A DNA stretch of 64,000 nt from Mytilus trossulus (Eukaryota; Mollusca; Bivalvia; Mytilida; Mytilidae): the NCBI RefSeq assembly GCF_036588685.1, contig NC_086374.1, positions 23,862,886 to 23,926,885 on the forward strand, written 5' to 3'. Positions 45,181 to 64,000 of this stretch are shown here, piece after piece. Each line of letters starts with the position of its first letter. Within the stretch, counting starts at the first letter, position 1. The translations under genes and the position numbers were made by a program. The notes beneath the pieces were generated by a model. The model was not told the origin of the DNA. It worked only from the letters and a program-made list of their open reading frames with translations, and made no database searches.

Positions 45181-46130
45181 AAGTTAAACTGAGTTTAGTG
45201 GTAATAAGCATTATATATTCATATCATTACATTTAATTGATACAAACTTAATCTAAGAGAACAGAAACGAAAAAAAATTGCAATATGACCCAGAATGGTA
45301 ATCCAAGTGCTTGTAAGCACTGACTGGTAAAGATTGCTTTAATTTATCAGTTGGTAGTAAAATTGAATATTGCATTGTTTAAAGCATTGGTTGTAGTTGA
45401 TTCAACTACTATTAGGGACAAAGAAAGATAATTCAAAATTTGAAGGACGATTTTAAAAAGCATTGATTGTAGTTTATTATAATCATCGACAAAGGAAGAT
45501 AACTCCAATTTTAAACAAATTACTTGATTGACAATTTTGATTTTTTTTCAGCAATTTGTCCATCTGAAAAGGGCTCAACTCCAGAACAGTAAAAGTGACA
45601 GCGCAAAAATTCAAACTTGATCTGTATATTGTAGTAATAAGCATTGTGTATAGTTTCATAACATTAGGCAAACTTGAGTCATAGAATGGAAATGAAACAT
45701 TTACCATTTTTTCCATTTGTAAAGGGGCATATTTCGTTCATTTTTTTTACATGAATAGGGCCGTTAGTTTTCTCGTTTGAATTGTTTTACATTGTCTTAT
45801 CGGGGCCTTTTATAGCTGATTATGCGGTATGGGCTTTGTTCACTGTTGAAGGCCGTACAGTGACCTATAGTTGTTAATGTCTGTGTCATTTTGGTAATTT
45901 GTGGATAGTTGTCTCATTGGCAATAATACCACATCTTCTTTTTTATATATACCTCGAAAAGGGTAAAAGTGAAGCCACCAAAATTCAAACCTGATCTGTA
46001 TTTAGTGGTAACAAGCATTATGTATAAGTTTCATAATATTTGGTTGAGGCAAATTTAAGTTAGAGAACGGAAAACAACTTCGCGACATATGGACAAGGGT
46101 AAAACTTAATGCCCCCTCCGCTACAGCGGG
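45181..46130 (+). repeat. degenerate about 150-170-bp tandem-type repeat with an R3 insertion
   Basis: Recurring words are CAAAATTCAAAC.TGATCTGTAT, GTAATAAGCATT.TGTATA, TTTCATAACATT.GG and CCATTTGTAAAGGGGCATA, so several diverged monomers follow one another. A second R3 copy (about 45,757-45,950, ending ACCACATCTTCTTTTTTATA) interrupts the series. The right end carries a GC-rich mini-palindrome, CCCCCTCCGC..GCGGGGG. The same family recurs at 62,790-63,320. Confidence 0.55.
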
Positions 46131-46319
46131 GGAATAAGCACATCCTCCAAATCAAGGATTTGTATAATATACAAATCCATGTCCAAACGTAACAAACATT
46201 TTGTCTGTCAAGCATCTTGATAATGTCAGTTTCAAAGAATTTTGTGTTTAAATCAGTGATTTTTTACAAAGTAGGATAAAAAGTAAAAACAAAAATACTG
46301 AACTCCGAGGATTAATCTC

Positions 46320-46600
46320 CTCCCGAAGACAATGTACTTGTATCTACACATATCTTGTGTGCGTGTTTTTTGTTGTTGTTATTTTTGTTACTTTGTGTTT
46401 TGGTATCACTGTGTCGTCCATTCACTGAACTTGGTATACATTATTGATCATTATTGTTTAATGGCCAGCTGAAGCCCGCCTCCAGAAGCAAGAAATTTTG
46501 TTGCTGCGTTAAAGACCCATAGGTGGCCTAAGTTTTGCTCTTTGATCGGGTTGTTTTCTCTCAGATAACTTCCCTGATTCCATACTCTTTTATGGATGTG
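46320..46600 (+). repeat. R1 tail fragment
   Basis: The segment shares GGCCAGCTGAAGCC, the GCGTTAAAGACCCATAGGTGG block and the GGGTTGTTTTCTCTCA-type ending with the R1 copies at 14.1-14.75 and 23.6-25.66 kb. It is diverged and non-coding. Confidence 0.5.
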
Positions 46601-49359
46601 GGCGAACCTCTATTTGTTGTATTGGGTAACTAGTTTCTGATGTAAAAACGGACTGCAACTGTTCCATTTAGGATATAAGCTTTTTATACAGTACTGCAAA
46701 TTTTTTTTATTTATCTATTCAATTTTTTTCATTTACCTGATTGTCTATGGTTTTGATCGACAATATGAGGAAGTGCTCTTTCTTTACTGGTAGGCTACAT
46801 ATTACATTCCAGCTGTATTTTCAGTATGCCGCCTTTGGTACTTGTATTTGTATTGAATTTCCAATATATTTCAGTGGATATTTTTTCCGGTGTTTCGCTT
46901 AAACTGTTTTTTATTATTATTAAATTATTAATAAAATGTCTGCAATATTCTCATGTTAATTTTATAGTTTTATGAAACATCTTAGATGGGATGTTTATTT
47001 CTACAGTTCAATACACAAATAATGCCGTTTATTGGAATAAGTCCAAGAGATTAACTTTTTTTGTAGAAAGGGAAAATTTTAATGTTTTGAATGTGTTTTG
47101 TTCTGATATGATGACTTCCAAATTTTCACTTGTTGTACTTATGATGCTCCATCTTAATATAAATTCAACCACACAGCTAGGTATGGTTAAAGGTTAATAT
47201 TAGGTTTCATTGCTACTAAACAATATTGTTTAATAACGGTTAACCTATGAAGCAATCGAAACATAAGATAAGCAATATCATTGATGATTCTCAAAACCTT
47301 CAATTTTCTTTTCTAAAATATGGATGTTCGTGAGAAGTAAAAGGGATAGCACATATAAGTCTATGTTGGAGGCTTAAATCCAGCAAATATGTCTTTGCCT
47401 TTGAATTCTCATTCACCATGAATCTTATTTTTTTTTACTGATACAACACTTGCTGACAACGTTGCTATTGGTGACACAGGTCTTCTTTTCGTCTCTTTTT
47501 ATTACTCTTTTTAAATTTTCAAGAAACAAATGTCAGCAACCATTTTCTTGGTCGTTGACTCCTATAACACATTACTACTTTTGAATATGTTCCTATTTTT
47601 AATACATTGAGTTCCTCATTGGACTATAGGTAATGACATCTAATTCACTATCTATATTTCATCCCCATTCAAATGAAAAAAATAATGTCCCTCTTTTAAA
47701 AAAAAACAACATTCACTGGCAAGAATAATATAATATTGCATCAGTATATAATTTTACATATTTGATTAACAATAATTTTATTCCATTTACCAAATGAAAT
47801 TTTACAATTTGATACACATGAATATAAGAGATTCACGGGAAGCCTGTTTTGTTAAAATGTCATCACAAATATAATCCTAAAATTTAAAATCAGATGGCTC
47901 CAACTTATATTTATTTCTAGTAGATATATTCAGGATAACTATCCTTAGAATTGATTTTAAATTTTGAACAGTTACTTTCGGTTCAAATGTTTTATTAAGT
48001 CGTCAAAATTCAGATAGTTATGGAACACCAATGATGAAGGGAATTAATCAGGAAAGTGAGAAAAAAAAACCTCAATTATGTCACTGACACTTTTCCTAGA
48101 TTTTTAACGGAATAACTCTATAAGCAGCAGTGATTCACAATGACTAGATAAAAACTGATTCTAAACAAGACTAGAAACACATAAAGCATAAAATAAATAA
48201 TATAACATTAAAAAGAAATTGCATATGAAATTCAAGGAAATCAAGAAAAAGATAAAATTTCTCCATTCAGAATTTTCAAACAATTTAAGAAGGCATTATT
48301 ATACAGAATTATGATAATAATGTCTTAAAATTAAATAAATTATTTCGCATTAAGCAACAAAAAAAATGTGCTGATAAACCACACTTAAAGGAATGTTCAC
48401 TATATATATATATTGAAACTTTTCTTAAATATTCTTTAAGTTAGTGCAATTTTAAAGATCTTTGGCTGATCTGATAAACCTTATATTTATTTAAAGCATA
48501 CTTAACAACATGGGTTCAATCACAATTTTTTAACATGGAATAAATAGCTGGCAAAAGTGTTTTTTATTCATTCAAGGAACTTATTTGAGTTTGTCAAATT
48601 ATTGAATTCAATTAATTCTTTGGTAAATACCTATTACAATTTACCTTTTATCTTCCCAACATAAACCCACCATAATCATGAACTCAATATGAAAATGTAC
48701 TCAGCAAATATAATTTTTGCAAATGTTCTATTTTATCACACTACAGCGGAATAAGTAATTAATGCAATTCTTCATTCAGTTGATCAATGGAAGTATTATA
48801 TTGACCCATATATATGAACCAAACCATGAAATTTAACACTTCACTTTTGTCATAAAAGCCTTTTACAAAACATTAAACATTTTAAAAGATTATTCATGAT
48901 TGCAGTAAAAAAATAATTTAGTCTTTAAACAAGATTTTCTATGAATCCTATATTAAAATTGAAAATGCGCAAATTGTATACAAATGATAAATAAAAATGC
49001 TGTCGTATACTAAAAAATGCCACACAATGTAAGACTTTGTTCACAATTAACGAATCATTCAATGCTAAGAACTATTCAAAACATGTACATGATTCCATTA
49101 TCAGATGTCAAGTTGAAATTAAAGATCTCATTGGTTCTGTTCTTAGGACTAATATACTCTTTTGATAAAGTGCATGTATTACATGTTAATTGTGATGAAG
49201 TCCGTCTTTCGGTTTGTTTGTTTTTGCCAGTAATTAAAGTACAACTATTACTGATACAGTATTCTGCAATACCATAATGTACATTTACATTATTCACGCT
49301 TAAAGCCAAGGTTTAATGACGATGTTATAAATTCACAGAATGATCCAATGTCTGGTAGA
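46601..49359. other. 3' flank / likely 3' UTR territory of the pbx gene
   Basis: Very AT-rich. The part next to 49,360 is presumably pbx 3' UTR (minus strand). Many TTTATT strings (AATAAA on the minus strand) exist and none can be singled out. No other gene was recognised. Confidence 0.45.

Positions 49360-64000
<14,641 letters not shown>

Noticed and set aside
46991-47197. A 68-codon plus-strand open frame starting with ATG.
   Set aside because: No recognisable domain, AT-rich chance composition, and no supporting splice or poly(A) context.

Overview
The window looks like AT-rich, intron-rich, repeat-dense nuclear DNA of a bivalve mollusc. I infer a mussel of the Mytilus type. The basis is a metazoan PBC-class homeobox gene, a Golgi carbohydrate sulfotransferase, and dispersed repeat families whose wording I recall from mussel genomes; no search was run. 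Real coding sequence is a small fraction of the window, and most open frames are chance or repeat-derived.

Layout. (1) 1-326 holds the last exon of a CUB-domain protein on the + strand, just after a small foldback repeat. (2) 0.8-6.5 kb is repeat territory: a hairpin element, a TIR element carrying a nested TTAA-flanked foldback insertion, and reverse-transcriptase debris. (3) 7,404-13,314 (+) is a complete six-exon gene for a C1orf131/DUF4602 protein (282 aa), a small-subunit-processome factor. A second copy of the TIR element sits in its intron 1. (4) 15.6-30.6 kb and 33.1-44.8 kb are two diverged tandem copies of one segment. Each carries a three-exon carbohydrate sulfotransferase gene and an intronic 38-bp minisatellite of about 1.8 kb. 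Copy A is open (347 aa); copy B is a pseudogene. The copies differ by insertions: a LINE fragment and a nested 1.35-kb TIR element in A, other repeats in B. (5) Between the copies, at 31.1-32.9 kb, two nearly identical 468-bp TIR elements flank an 859-bp segment with the same target-duplication pattern as a replicative-transposition cointegrate. (6) 49,360-64,000 (- strand) is the 3' part of a pbx/extradenticle gene, with its 5' exons outside the window.

The most interesting signal is in pbx. The exon encoding most of the homeodomain (N-terminal arm to the start of helix 3) is present twice in tandem, 36 nt apart, each copy 136 nt long with good splice sites. The gap is too short to be a normal intron, and including both copies would shift the frame, so the pair has the hallmarks of mutually exclusive exons. 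The two versions differ at only four residues, all on one face of homeodomain helix 1. This predicts two PBX homeodomain isoforms.

The genes show no operon-like relation. CUB protein, processome factor, sulfotransferase and PBX are independent eukaryotic loci. All exon boundaries were read by eye from splice signals, reading phase and family resemblance.
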